From positions 1 to 64,000 of the forward strand of contig CANJJS010000005.1 of the NCBI GenBank assembly GCA_947474705.1: a stretch of 64,000 nt of DNA. The letters are read 5' to 3'. The notes below the pieces were generated by a model that had not been told where the DNA came from, made no database searches, and saw only the letters and a list, made by a program, of their open reading frames with translations. The stretch is from Acetobacteraceae bacterium. Its GTDB lineage: Bacteria; Pseudomonadota; Alphaproteobacteria; Acetobacterales; Acetobacteraceae. Below, one piece after another: positions 32,669-42,005 of the stretch. The position numbers were made by a program, and so were the translations under genes. Position 1 is the first letter of the stretch. Each line of letters opens with the position of its first letter.

Positions 32669-33729
32669 CCGCCACGCCCCGTATCGAAGTTTCCGACCTC
32701 GTCGTCCGTTATGGCGAGACCACCGCGGTCGACGGCGTCAGCTTCGCCATCGCGCCGGGCGAACTGGTCACGCTGCTCGGTCCCTCCGGTTGCGGCAAAA
32801 CCACCTCGCTCCGCGCCATCGCGGGCCTCGAAAACCCCTACAGCGGCACCATCCGCCTGAATGGCGAAACCGTTTGGGCTGGCGGCAAAGGCCCGAAAAT
32901 CCCCTCGGAAAAACGCGGCGTGTCGATGGTGTTCCAGTCCTACGCCATCTGGCCGCACATGACCGTGTTCGAAAACGTCGCCTACGGATTGCGCGTGCGC
33001 AAATCCTCTCAGGCCGATATCTCGGCGAATGTCGCCCGGGTTCTCGACATGGTGCAGATGACGCAATACGCCGACCGCCCGTCCTCGAACCTGTCCGGCG
33101 GACAGCAACAACGCGTCGCCGTCGCCCGCGCCATCGCCTTCTCCCCAACCGTCGTCCTGTTCGACGAGCCGCTGTCGAACCTCGACGCCCGTCTGCGCGC
33201 GGAAATGCGCGTCGAACTGCGCGAACTGCAACGCCGCCTCGACATTACCTCGCTGTACGTCACCCACGACCAGGAAGAAGCCCTCGCCATCTCCGACCGC
33301 GTCATCGTCATGAACGGCGGCAAGATCGAACAACTCGGCTCCCCTGAGGACATCTTCAACCGCCCCGTCAGCCGCTTCGTGGCCGATTTCGTGGGCTCCG
33401 CGAACATGGTCGAGGGCCGGGTGAAAGGCACCGATCCCGATGGCACCATGGTCTTCGAAACCAAAGCGGGCACCCAGATCCGCGCCACCGCCGGCAAGCG
33501 CGACGGAAAACTGCTCGCGCTGCGCTCGTCCTACGTCCATTTCGGCGGCAACGAGGCCAACGCGATCCAAGGCACGATCCACCGCCGCATGTTCCACGGC
33601 GATTTCATTCAATACGTCGTCGATTGGCCGGACGGCCAGTTGATCGTGCGGCGGCCGCCGACGGAAATGCTGGAAGAAGGCAGTCCGGTGACCGTCAGCT
33701 TCGCGTCGGATTACTGCGTGTTGCTGTAA
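32665..33729 (+). CDS. ABC transporter ATP-binding protein (PotA/FbpC type)
   Basis: This 354-residue ATPase powers the upstream permease. Walker A GPSGCGKTT (about 36-44), the Q-loop, the signature LSGGQQQRVAVARA, Walker B VVLFDEPLSNLDA and the switch histidine (VTHDQEEAL) are complete. A C-terminal TOBE-like domain follows (about 280-354), as in iron and polyamine importers. The ATGA overlap with the permease indicates coupled translation. Confidence 0.95.
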   Translation: MTATPRIEVSDLVVRYGETTAVDGVSFAIAPGELVTLLGPSGCGKTTSLRAIAGLENPYSGTIRLNGETVWAGGKGPKIPSEKRGVSMVFQSYAIWPHMTVFENVAYGLRVRKSSQADISANVARVLDMVQMTQYADRPSSNLSGGQQQRVAVARAIAFSPTVVLFDEPLSNLDARLRAEMRVELRELQRRLDITSLYVTHDQEEALAISDRVIVMNGGKIEQLGSPEDIFNRPVSRFVADFVGSANMVEGRVKGTDPDGTMVFETKAGTQIRATAGKRDGKLLALRSSYVHFGGNEANAIQGTIHRRMFHGDFIQYVVDWPDGQLIVRRPPTEMLEEGSPVTVSFASDYCVLL

Positions 33730-34340
33730 CGCGACGGCCAGGAATAACACCGAAGGCACGCACCGCCACTCCCGGACAGGGGTCGGGAAGACTGAGCCCC
33801 CTCCCTTTGAACCATGCGGGCGGCTCTATCGCACACCTCTCTCCAGTCGCTGGTTTTCTCATCGGGGGTGTCTCGCGTCCGCATGGGCTGTTTGTAGGGT
33901 GAACAGACCCATCGCCGCGAAGAAGGCATTCCTTCGATTTCCAGGCACCGACTCGCCGGGACACGAACTTGCACGGTGCTGACAAAGCGTCCTCATGGTC
34001 GCCGAATGTCGTCCATCCACGTCTTTCGCCAGTCCGGCACCGCAAATCGTGATTGGTCCGCCTTCGCGGACCATGACGCGGTAGTTTGGATCGATCGACG
34101 CGTTCCTCTTCGCGCGTCACCTTACCGGTCGGTTGAGTTGACGCACCGATTGCCGAGCATCCCATCGGGCGCCGCAACGCGCGCGGGGCCGGCGCGAAAG
34201 GGTGCTGTCCAGGCGGTTCGACGGGTTTCGCGCCTTGCGCCTCCTCTTCCGCTGCGCCCCCGGCGAAGCGATCGGCGCTTGCGCGGCGCCTCGCGGCCCG
34301 TAATCTGGCCGCTGGGACAACGGGCCAAGGGGACACGACC
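33730..34340. other. Intergenic region of 611 bases without a supported gene
   Basis: No reading frame here looks like a known protein on either strand; the open frames are short and their translations low in complexity. A clear hairpin TGGTCCGC / GCGGACCA with a CTTC loop lies at 34054-34073. An inverted segment near 33880-33960 may be a decayed repeat. The minus-strand frame reading PMRKPATGERCAIEPPAW has a repeat-like look but I could not tie it to any gene. Confidence 0.5.
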
Positions 34341-35282
34341 ATGCGTTACGGATTCTATCTGCCGACCCGCGGTCCAACCGCGACACGCGAAGGCGTGCTG
34401 TCGCTGGCGCGCGAAGGCGAGCGGCTCGGCTTCCATTCCGCCGAGATCGCGGACCACATCGTATTTCCGGTGACCAGCGAGTCCGATTACCCCTACACCG
34501 TCGATCGCAAGCATCCTGGCGGCGGCGACGCGCTCGAAACGTTTTCCATTTTGGGCGTGGTCGCGGGGGCGACGGAGAAGCTGCGGCTTGTCACTTCAGT
34601 ACTTGTGCTGCCCTACCGCAACCCGGTTCTGACCGCGAAAATGGTGGCCTCGCTGGACGTGCTCTCCGGAGGACGCGTCACCCTGGGCGTTGGGGTTGGC
34701 TGGCTGAAGGAAGAATTCGAGGCTTTGGACAGCCCCGATTTCGCGCGCCGGGGCGCGGTGACGGACGAGTGGATCGCGATCTTCAAGCAGTTGTGGACAC
34801 AATCGCCGGCCAGCTTCGCGGGCGAATTTTACAAATATTCGAACATCCGTTCGGAGCCGTTTCCGTTGCAGAAGCCGCACCCGCCGATCTGGGTGGGCGG
34901 ACATTCGCGGGCGGCGCTGCGCCGGACAGCGAAGCACGGCGACGGGTGGCACCCCGTGGGCGCGATCGCCGCGGTGCCGCTGCCACCTCAGGAAATGCGG
35001 GCGCATCTGGACACGCTGAAACGCATGACGGAGGCGGAAGGACGGGATTTTTCGAAAATCGAAATTTCCTATAAAGCCCCTCTCTACGACACCGGCCTGC
35101 CGAACGCCGACGGGTCGCGCCGGGGCTTCACCGGCGACCCCGGCGACATCGCGGGCGACATTCGTTCCTTCGCCGCGATCGGCGTGCACGAATTGATCTT
35201 CGATTTTCGCGGCGCCTCGATCGAAGAAAGCATCGCCCGCCTACAACGCTTCGCGGCCGAGGTCATGCCGCGGGTCGAATAA
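34341..35282 (+). CDS. Luciferase-like monooxygenase (LLM class, F420/FMN type)
   Basis: This 313-residue TIM-barrel oxidoreductase uses reduced FMN or F420. Features include the N-terminal MRYGFYLPTRGP, the ADHI turn, RVTLGVGVGWLKEEFEALD and the phosphate-binding PIWVGGHSRAALRR. It resembles TIGR03619-type F420-dependent proteins, but cofactor choice in an alphaproteobacterium is uncertain. It is followed 39 bases later by the nitronate monooxygenase gene on the same strand. Confidence 0.9.
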   Translation: MRYGFYLPTRGPTATREGVLSLAREGERLGFHSAEIADHIVFPVTSESDYPYTVDRKHPGGGDALETFSILGVVAGATEKLRLVTSVLVLPYRNPVLTAKMVASLDVLSGGRVTLGVGVGWLKEEFEALDSPDFARRGAVTDEWIAIFKQLWTQSPASFAGEFYKYSNIRSEPFPLQKPHPPIWVGGHSRAALRRTAKHGDGWHPVGAIAAVPLPPQEMRAHLDTLKRMTEAEGRDFSKIEISYKAPLYDTGLPNADGSRRGFTGDPGDIAGDIRSFAAIGVHELIFDFRGASIEESIARLQRFAAEVMPRVE

Positions 35283-35321
35283 GCCCCTTCCGGAACAACC
35301 TCATCGCGAGACAGAACCGCC

Positions 35322-36401
35322 ATGCCCGCCATCCGTCCCGAACTCGCCCGTGCCATGACTTTTCGCGAGGCGCATGGCCTTCGCGCGCCGATCCTGCTGG
35401 CCCCCATGGCGGGCGCCTGCCCGCCCTCTCTCTCGATCGCCATCGGCGCGGCCGGCGGATTGGGCGCCTGTGGCGCTCTGCTGATGTCCCCCCAGGCGAT
35501 CGCGAAATGGGCGGCGGACACGCGCCGGGGCGGCAACGGCGCGTTCCAGATCAACCTGTGGATCCCCGATCCGCCGCCAGTGCGCGATACCGCGGCGGAA
35601 TCCCGCACACGCGCCTTTCTCGCGGCCTGGGGACCAGAAGTGCCACCCGAGGCCGCCGATGCACCCGCGCCGGATTTCGCCGCGCAGTGCGAGGCGATCC
35701 TGGAGGCGGGGCCACCCATCGTGTCCTCGATCATGGGATTGTATCCGCCGGAATTCGTCCAGCGGTTAAAGGCACGCGGAATCAAATGGTTCGCGACCGC
35801 GACCACGGTCGGGGAGGCCCGCGCGGCGGAGGCGGCGGGCGCGGACGCGGTGGTGGCGCAGGGGATGGAAGCCGGCGGCCATCGCGGCGCCTTCGAGGCC
35901 GGAAACGCCGAAGCGGCGATGGTCGGACTGTTCTCTCTGCTGCCCGCCGTCGCCGACGCGGTGAAAGTGCCCGTCGTCGCCACCGGCGGCATCGCGGACG
36001 CCCGCGGTATCGCCGCGGCCCTGCTGCTCGGCGCCTCCGCGGTACAGATCGGCACCGGGTTCCTGCGCTGCCCCGAAGCAAACCTTCACCCCGCCTGGGC
36101 TGACGCGATCGGACGAACACCGCCGGAGCAGACGATGGTCACACTCGCCTTCTCTGGCCGGCCGGGACGTGGCATCGCGACGGGATACGCTCGCGCGGCG
36201 GCGGCACCGGGCGCCCCCGCGCCGGCGCCCTATCCCATTCAACGCGCGCTGACTCAGGGGATGCGCGATGCCGGAACAAAAGCCGGCGACCTCGACCGGA
36301 TGCAGGCATGGGCCGGACAATCCGCGGCCCTGGCGCGAGTTGAACCGGCGGGCGAACTGCTGGCGTCGCTGTGGCGGGAGGCATCCCGGTTGCTCGCCTG
36401 A
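35322..36401 (+). CDS. Nitronate monooxygenase (2-nitropropane dioxygenase family)
   Basis: This 359-residue FMN-dependent TIM barrel oxidises alkyl nitronates to carbonyl compounds and nitrite. The family hallmarks are APMAGACPPSLSIAIGAAGGLG at the start, AQGMEAGGHRGAF with the catalytic-type histidine near 187, and VVATGGIADARGIAAALLLGASAVQIGTGFL. It may equally be an FMN-dependent enoyl reductase of this fold. It is co-directional with the preceding LLM oxidoreductase. Confidence 0.9.
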   Translation: MPAIRPELARAMTFREAHGLRAPILLAPMAGACPPSLSIAIGAAGGLGACGALLMSPQAIAKWAADTRRGGNGAFQINLWIPDPPPVRDTAAESRTRAFLAAWGPEVPPEAADAPAPDFAAQCEAILEAGPPIVSSIMGLYPPEFVQRLKARGIKWFATATTVGEARAAEAAGADAVVAQGMEAGGHRGAFEAGNAEAAMVGLFSLLPAVADAVKVPVVATGGIADARGIAAALLLGASAVQIGTGFLRCPEANLHPAWADAIGRTPPEQTMVTLAFSGRPGRGIATGYARAAAAPGAPAPAPYPIQRALTQGMRDAGTKAGDLDRMQAWAGQSAALARVEPAGELLASLWREASRLLA

Positions 36402-36442
36402 AAACGGCGGACGCTGTCCGGCCGGATACCCGCCGCCGGAGA

Positions 36443-38059
36443 TCAGTAAGCGGCGGCCCATCCGTCCCGGCGCGGATCGGAGCCGGCCATGCGGACGCCG
36501 TTGTCCATGATCCGGATGGCCTCGACGCTGCACGGGCCTTCCAGCGGTCCAACGCGATGCAGGCGGTGGCCCAGACGTTCGAGGCCCGCGAGAACCTCGG
36601 GCCCGAAACCCGGTTCGACGGTCAGCCGCCCGTCGCCGTCGTGCGGCCAGTTGGCGCCCTGTCCTTGTTGGGTGGAGGTCCAGCGGGGGGCTTCCAGGGC
36701 CATTTGGGGGTCGGCGCCCAGGTCCATCATGGAGGTGAGGACCTGGAGGTTGATCTGGATCTGATTGTCGGCGCCGGGGGTGCCTTCCACGGCCCAGAGG
36801 CGGTTGTCCTTGAACACCATGGGCGCGTTCATGGTGTGGCGGACGCGTTTCCCCGGGACCAGCCGGTTGGCGTGGCCGGGCGTCAGGTGCCAGTAGGCCA
36901 TGCGATTATTGAGCAAAATCCCGGTATCGCCCGCGGTGACCCCGGAACCGAAGCCGGAGTTGATGCTCTGAATGGCGGAGACCGCGTTGCCCTCGGCATC
37001 GACGACGGCGAAATAGGTGGTGTCCCCTGCCCTTTCGGGTTCCGCCAGCGCGATCTCCGCCGCTTTACGCATGTCGATCGAGGCCGCCAGTTCGTCCGCG
37101 TAGGCATCGGACAGCAGCCGGTCCAGCGGTACGGTGCCATGGCGCGGATCGGTGCCGAAACGTTCGCGGTCGAGGAAGACACGCTTCTTCGCCTCCACCA
37201 GCACGTGGACCCGTTGGGCGGCGTCGAGGGCCGGAATGTCGAAACGCTCCACGATTTTCAGCATTTGCAGCATGGAAAATCCGGTGGAGTTCGGCGGCGT
37301 CTGGGTCACGCGGAACCCGCGGTAGGCGATCTCGACCGGATCCTGAATTTCGGGCTGGCACTCGGCCAGGTCGCGTTCGTCAACCAAGACGCCCGCGTCT
37401 TTCATGCCGGCGGCGAGGCGTTTGGCCAGGGCGCCGCGGTAGAAGGTTTCGGCGCCGCCCATGGCGATTTCTTCCAGTGTGCGAGCGAGGTCGGGCTGGC
37501 GGAGAATGGCCGCCAGCGGCGGTTCTCCGGACGCGAGGCCACCCAGAAAGACGGCGGTGCTGCGCGGGTCGGGTGTCAGGACATCGCGATGGACATTGGC
37601 GAAGTGGCGGTAATGGTGGGTGACAAAAAAACCGTCGCGCGCCTGGGCGATGGCGGCGGCGCAGAGGCCAGACCAGGTCAACCGGCCCTCGGCCGCATGC
37701 ATGGCGAACAGACCCGCGAGGAAGCCGGGCGTTGAGACGCTCAAAGGCCCGCGTACGGCGATGCCCGCCGCCTTGAAGCGCTCCGGCGTGGCGGAAAAGG
37801 GCGCGGCGCCGGTACCGTTCCAGCAACGGGTCTGGCCGGTGGCGGCGCGGTGGACCTGGAAGAATCCGTCGCCGCCAAGGCCGGACATCATGGGCTCGAC
37901 GACGCTGAGGGAGAGGCCGATGGCGACGGTGGCATCAATGGCGTTGCCGCCGGCGCGGAGCACGTCGAGACCGGCCTGGGTTGCCAAAGGATGGTTGGTG
38001 GCGACGGCGCCGTTCAGGCCCATGATCGGGGTGCGGTGGGCGCGGGTTGGCAGATACAT
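36443..38059 (-). CDS. Gamma-glutamyltransferase family Ntn-hydrolase
   Basis: This 538-residue proenzyme cleaves gamma-glutamyl bonds after cutting itself before a threonine. The self-processing site is Thr347 in AGDTTYFAVVDAEGNAVS, with the downstream SINSGFGSG and NNRMAYW segments of the small subunit. No signal peptide is seen, unlike classical periplasmic Ggt, so it may act in the cytoplasm, as do some cephalosporin-acylase-like members. It is convergent with the nitronate monooxygenase gene. Repeat R4 lies just upstream. Confidence 0.92.
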   Translation of the reverse strand: MYLPTRAHRTPIMGLNGAVATNHPLATQAGLDVLRAGGNAIDATVAIGLSLSVVEPMMSGLGGDGFFQVHRAATGQTRCWNGTGAAPFSATPERFKAAGIAVRGPLSVSTPGFLAGLFAMHAAEGRLTWSGLCAAAIAQARDGFFVTHHYRHFANVHRDVLTPDPRSTAVFLGGLASGEPPLAAILRQPDLARTLEEIAMGGAETFYRGALAKRLAAGMKDAGVLVDERDLAECQPEIQDPVEIAYRGFRVTQTPPNSTGFSMLQMLKIVERFDIPALDAAQRVHVLVEAKKRVFLDRERFGTDPRHGTVPLDRLLSDAYADELAASIDMRKAAEIALAEPERAGDTTYFAVVDAEGNAVSAIQSINSGFGSGVTAGDTGILLNNRMAYWHLTPGHANRLVPGKRVRHTMNAPMVFKDNRLWAVEGTPGADNQIQINLQVLTSMMDLGADPQMALEAPRWTSTQQGQGANWPHDGDGRLTVEPGFGPEVLAGLERLGHRLHRVGPLEGPCSVEAIRIMDNGVRMAGSDPRRDGWAAAY

Positions 38060-38087
38060 GGTGGGGTTCCCCTGAACTGGGGCTTTG

Positions 38088-38316
38088 CCCCAGACCCCAC
38101 GGGGGGCGCTGCCCCCTCGACCCCCGCCAAGGCAGGGCCTTGGATGCCGTCTTGTTTAGGTGAGATGAAGAAGGGGACCATCCGAGGCGGTTCCACCACG
38201 GCCGTAAGCCCCCTTTCTCATCTCCCCCAATGAAACGGGTCCAGGGCTCCGGCCCTGGTGGGGTTCGAAGGGGCAAAGCCCCTCGCGGGGTCCGGGGCGG
38301 AGCCCCGGCGGTGCTA
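38088..38316. repeat. Dispersed long-hairpin repeat, copy R4
   Basis: This is the fourth copy of the element, with GGGGCTTTGCCCC and GGGGCGGAGCCCC palindromes in the outer arms. The inner stem (about 38155-38179 with 38208-38232) is imperfect, the changes being mostly transitions. The loop, read on the minus strand, contains GGAACCGCCTCGG, nearly the same as the R1 loop. It lies between the MoaD-like gene (upstream on the minus strand) and the gamma-glutamyltransferase gene. Confidence 0.85.
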
Positions 38317-38565
38317 CCCGCCCTCGATTCGGGGGATGAAGAACACCTCCGCCCCCGGCGGCACCAGTTGGAAGTAACCGGTTTCGTGTAGTTCGCCGTT
38401 GATGGCGACGTTGGTTTCTTCCTCCAGCGTGTGGCCCAGACCAGGGAACATTTCTTCCATGGCCCGGATCACACCGCGGAGGTTCTTCGCCTCCACCTCG
38501 AACTCGCGCACACCGGCGGTGTATTTGCGCGCGAAGCCCGCGGTGAAGGTGACAGTGGCCGTCAT
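38314..38565 (-). CDS. MoaD/ThiS-like ubiquitin-fold protein
   Basis: This is an 83-residue beta-grasp protein ending in the diglycine IPRIEGG that sulphur-carrier proteins need for activation. The middle reads NLRGVIRAMEEMFPGLG and INGELHETGYFQLVPPGAEVFFIP, typical of MoaD-like proteins. It begins four bases after the stop of the molybdenum-hydroxylase gene, so it probably supplies sulphur for that enzyme's cofactor or its sulfurated site (inference). Confidence 0.88.
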   Translation of the reverse strand: MTATVTFTAGFARKYTAGVREFEVEAKNLRGVIRAMEEMFPGLGHTLEEETNVAINGELHETGYFQLVPPGAEVFFIPRIEGG

Positions 38566-38569
38566 GGTC

Positions 38570-40855
38570 TTACTTCGCCGACAGCGCTTCCAGCACGCGC
38601 GGCGGCGACATTGGCAGGTCGGTCATGCGCACGCCGGTCGCGTGTTGGATGGCGTTGCCGATGGCGGCCATCGGCGGGCAGATGCAGACCTCGCCGACGC
38701 CCTTGGCGCCGTACGGGTGGACCGGGTTCGGCACTTCGACCAGGATCGTTTCGATCATCGGCAGATCGGACGCGACCGGGCAGCGGTAGTCGAGGAAGCC
38801 CGGATTATCGAGCAAGCCCTTGTTGTTGTATATATATTCCTCGCTCAGCGCCCAACCCACGCCCTGCGCGACACCGCCCTGGATCTGTCCTTCGACATAG
38901 CTCGGGTGGATGGCGCGGCCGACATCCTGCGCGGCGACATAGCGCAGAATTTGCACGTGTCCGGTTTCCGGATCGACTTCGACATCGACGAGATGCACGC
39001 CGAAGCCGGGCGCCTGCGCGCCGGCATTGACGCCGGCGGAGGCGGTGATCGGTCCGCCCGTCGCCGCCGCCTTACCGCCGAGTTCGGCGATCGAGAGCGG
39101 CTTGAAGTCGCCCACGTTCGCACCCGCCGGCTTGGCGAAGCCGTCTTCCCAGATCACGCCTTCGGGATCGACGTCCCAGATCATCGCGGCGCGCTTGCAG
39201 AGATCCTTGATCGCCGCCTTGGTCGCGTTCACCACGGCGGTGCCGGTGGCGAAGGTCACGCGGGAGCCGCCGGTCACATGGGTGTAACCGACCGAACCGG
39301 TGTCGGCCACGATCGCCCGCACCGTGTTGTAATCGACGCCCAGGGTCTCGGCGGCCATGATGGCCATGGAGGCGCGGGAGCCGCCGATATCGGGCGAACC
39401 GGTGGCGACCAGAACGGTGCCGTCGGCGTTGACCTGCAGCGTGGCGGAGGATTCGCCGCCGCCGTTGAACCAGTATCCGGCGGCGATGCCGCGGCCCTGA
39501 TTTTTACCCGTGGGCGGCGCGGTATAGGCCGGGTGCGCCTTCAGCGCTTCCAGCGTTTCGCGGAAGCCGGCATGGGCGTGTTTCGGACCGGCGATGGTGG
39601 GCGTGCCGATTCCCGCGACGTTTTTCAGTCGCAGATCGACCGGATCCATGCCGATCGCCTTGGCGCACATGTCGATCACGCTTTCGACCGCCCAATGGCC
39701 GATGGGCGCGCCAGGCGCGCGATAGGCGGCGGCCTTGGGGCGATTGCTGACGACGTCGTAACCGACCGCGCGCGCATTCGGGATATCGTACGGCGAGTAG
39801 GAGCACAGGCAGGCATTCATCACGGGCGAACCGGGATGGGCGCCGGCCTGGAACTTGAAGATGGCGTCGGCGGCGACGATGGTGCCGTCTTTCTTGACGC
39901 CGACCTTGGCCCACATCGACGAGCCCGAGGTCGGGCCGGTGCCGCGGAACACGTCCTCGCGCGTCATTTGCAGCCGGACCGGCAGGCCGGATTTGCGCGA
40001 CAGCACGGCGGCGACGGGTTCGAGGTAGGCGATGGTTTTACCGCCGAATCCGCCGCCGATTTCGGCCGGGGAGACGCGGAGGTCGCCGATTTTGGAGCCC
40101 AGAAGTTTCGCGGTGAGCGCGCGGATCTGGAAATGGCCCTGGCTGGAGGTCCAGATTTCGCCCTGCCCGTCGGCTTCCATCTTCGCGACGCAGGCGTGCG
40201 GCTCGATATAGGCCTGATGCACGGCGGCGGTTTTGAATTCCTTCTCCATGATCACGTCGGCTTCGGCGAAGCCCTTGTCGATGTCGCCGACGACGAATTC
40301 GAGGCGCTTGGAGATGTTGGAGAAGCCTTCGGGCTCGGTGGCGAGGCCACGGGTCTTCATGTTCTCGAACAGCAGCGGCGCGTCCGGCTTCATCGCCTCG
40401 TCGACATCGATGACGTGCGGGAGAACTTCGTAGGTCACTTCGATCAGGCTCGCGGCCTCTTCCGCGATGGACGCCGAGGTCGCGGCGACGGCGGCGATGG
40501 CGTGGCCTTCGTAGAGGGCTTTCTCGCGCGCGAGGATATTACGGGTGACGTGCCAGAAGTTCACGGCGACGCGTTCCGGGCCGATGAACTCGTTCTTCTG
40601 TTCGGGAAGGTCGGCGGCGGTGCAGACGGCTTTGACGCCAGGCAGGGCCTCGGCCTTCGAGGTGTCGATCTTCAGGATTCGCGCATGGGCGTGCGGCGAG
40701 CGGAGCACCTTGCCAAAAAGCATGCCCGGCAGTTTCAGGTCGGCGCCATACATCGCGCGTCCCGTCACCTTCGGCACGCCGTCGGGGCGAATGGGGCGGG
40801 TGCCCACCCATTTGAAACGCTTGGTGGAATCGGTGACGATCGTAGAGTCGTTCAT
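38570..40855 (-). CDS. Xanthine dehydrogenase family molybdopterin-binding subunit
   Basis: This 761-residue large subunit of a molybdenum hydroxylase binds molybdopterin. N-terminal aldehyde oxidase a/b hammerhead (about 25-130: GRAMYGADLKLPGMLFGKVLRSPHAHA is the usual opening) is followed by the cofactor-binding domains with GGGFGGK, YRAPGAP and the catalytic Glu722 in YGAKGVGE. Closest in style are carbon monoxide/nicotinate/4-hydroxybenzoyl-CoA-type enzymes. No iron-sulphur or FAD subunit gene is adjacent, which is unusual. The MoaD-like gene follows after four bases. Confidence 0.9.
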   Translation of the reverse strand: MNDSTIVTDSTKRFKWVGTRPIRPDGVPKVTGRAMYGADLKLPGMLFGKVLRSPHAHARILKIDTSKAEALPGVKAVCTAADLPEQKNEFIGPERVAVNFWHVTRNILAREKALYEGHAIAAVAATSASIAEEAASLIEVTYEVLPHVIDVDEAMKPDAPLLFENMKTRGLATEPEGFSNISKRLEFVVGDIDKGFAEADVIMEKEFKTAAVHQAYIEPHACVAKMEADGQGEIWTSSQGHFQIRALTAKLLGSKIGDLRVSPAEIGGGFGGKTIAYLEPVAAVLSRKSGLPVRLQMTREDVFRGTGPTSGSSMWAKVGVKKDGTIVAADAIFKFQAGAHPGSPVMNACLCSYSPYDIPNARAVGYDVVSNRPKAAAYRAPGAPIGHWAVESVIDMCAKAIGMDPVDLRLKNVAGIGTPTIAGPKHAHAGFRETLEALKAHPAYTAPPTGKNQGRGIAAGYWFNGGGESSATLQVNADGTVLVATGSPDIGGSRASMAIMAAETLGVDYNTVRAIVADTGSVGYTHVTGGSRVTFATGTAVVNATKAAIKDLCKRAAMIWDVDPEGVIWEDGFAKPAGANVGDFKPLSIAELGGKAAATGGPITASAGVNAGAQAPGFGVHLVDVEVDPETGHVQILRYVAAQDVGRAIHPSYVEGQIQGGVAQGVGWALSEEYIYNNKGLLDNPGFLDYRCPVASDLPMIETILVEVPNPVHPYGAKGVGEVCICPPMAAIGNAIQHATGVRMTDLPMSPPRVLEALSAK

Positions 40856-41077
40856 GGCGCACGCATCCCCAGGGATTGGTGTATGTGGTGGTCGGAGGAC
40901 AGGTTCGCCCGGACCGGCGCGAAACGCAAGACCTGACCGGCACGGTCCGGTATGTGGACCGGCGGGTGGGGATGCGCCTCGAGCGGTTCGAGGCACAGCC
41001 CCTGCGCGTCCACATGCGCCGGGGCCGCGGAATTGGGCTTGCGCGAGGCGTCGTGTCTGGTAATGAGCGGCGGCGCC

Positions 41078-41167
41078 GGAGAGATGGCCGAGTGGCTTAA
41101 GGCGCACGCTTGGAAAGCGTGTGTGCGTGAAAGCGTACCCAGGGTTCGAATCCCTGTCTCTCCGCCA
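41078..41167 (+). tRNA. tRNA-Ser (anticodon GGA)
   Basis: The sequence folds as a class II tRNA: acceptor stem GGAGAGA / TCTCTCC, D-arm, anticodon stem CACGC / GCGTG with loop TTGGAAA (anticodon GGA at 41112-41114), a long variable arm, T-arm with GGTTCGAATCC, discriminator G and encoded CCA at 41165-41167. It reads UCC and UCU codons. Mobile-element debris begins just downstream, making this a likely integration hotspot. Confidence 0.97.
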
Positions 41168-41265
41168 GACATTTTTCTTATCCCACTAATACCTCGACGA
41201 AATTTTCTTACGCGCCGGGCACGTCGCCTAAATTTCTCACGGAAGGCGGCGAAAGCAGGCGACGG

Positions 41266-41404
41266 TCAGGCCACCCCCGGGTCCCGCGCCAAAAGAATCC
41301 GCGCCGTCGAATCGTGCCACGCCCCGCCGCGCGCCGTGCGGATGCCTCGGGCGTTGAGCGCTTCGGCGATGGCGCGGCCGGTGGCCACTCCAGACGCCTG
41401 TATC
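41266..41404 (-). pseudogene. Serine-recombinase fragment A
   Basis: The minus strand reads GRAIAEALNARGIRTARGG followed by AWHDST, the typical linker between the catalytic and zinc-ribbon parts of large serine recombinases. It ends at a stop at 41266. The reading stops matching at 41404, exactly where GTAAGCG, an IS66-type end, begins. It is a remnant about 45 codons long. Confidence 0.7.
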
Positions 41405-42005
41405 GTAAGCGTCCGGCCATCCCGCCTTGTTCCTCGGCCCCGCGGTGCCGACACTCCCTCCATAAGGAGCACCTTAAGGCCGGGGTTAAGGACAGTGGCG
41501 GACGGAAGCATCGAGATCATTACGGGCCGCGGACGCCGCCGCCGCTGGAGCGTGTCTGAGAAGCTGGGTATCGTCGCGGAAAGCCACGAGCCCGGCGCCC
41601 AGGTCGCCGGTTTCGCGGCCCGTCACGACATTGCCCGAGCCTGCTGCACGGCTGGCGGCGTCAGGTGCGCGAAAGGCGGCTAGGTTCCCTGGCAACGGCG
41701 GATTTTGTGCCCGAGTGGCTGTTGTCACGATCCGATGACGCATCTTTGGCACTGTCCCTTTGTGGTTTGGCGCCGGAACCGGGAAACGGCGGCGATCGAG
41801 GTCGTGCTACCCTCGGGCGTCCGCATCCTGTCCGCGCGGGCGCGCCGCTTCCCGCGTTACGAGCCGTTATCGCGGCGATACGCGGATGATCGCGCCGCCG
41901 CCGAATGTCCATGTCTGGCTGTCGTGCGGACACACGGACATGCGCAAAGGCTTTGACGACCTGGCATCGCTGGCCCAGAGGGCCCAAGGGACCGTGGCCG
42001 AAGGC
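41405..42005 (+). mobile_element. IS66-family insertion sequence remnant
   Basis: The left end begins GTAAGCGTCCGGCCA, like IS66-family terminal repeats. From the GTG at 41495 an OrfA/TnpA-like start reads IEIITGRGRRRRWSVSEKL, then breaks by frameshift near 41640-41690 and continues in other frames to a C-terminal segment ending ALRAVIAAIRG. At 41886 a TnpB-like start reads IAPPPNVHVWLSCGHTDMRKG and is cut off near 42005. The large TnpC transposase and the right end are missing, so the element is dead. It interrupts recombinase-related genes. Confidence 0.75.

Noticed and set aside
33695-34342. 215-residue minus-strand ORF in the 611-base gap
   Set aside because: Low-complexity translation, no start context and no family likeness.
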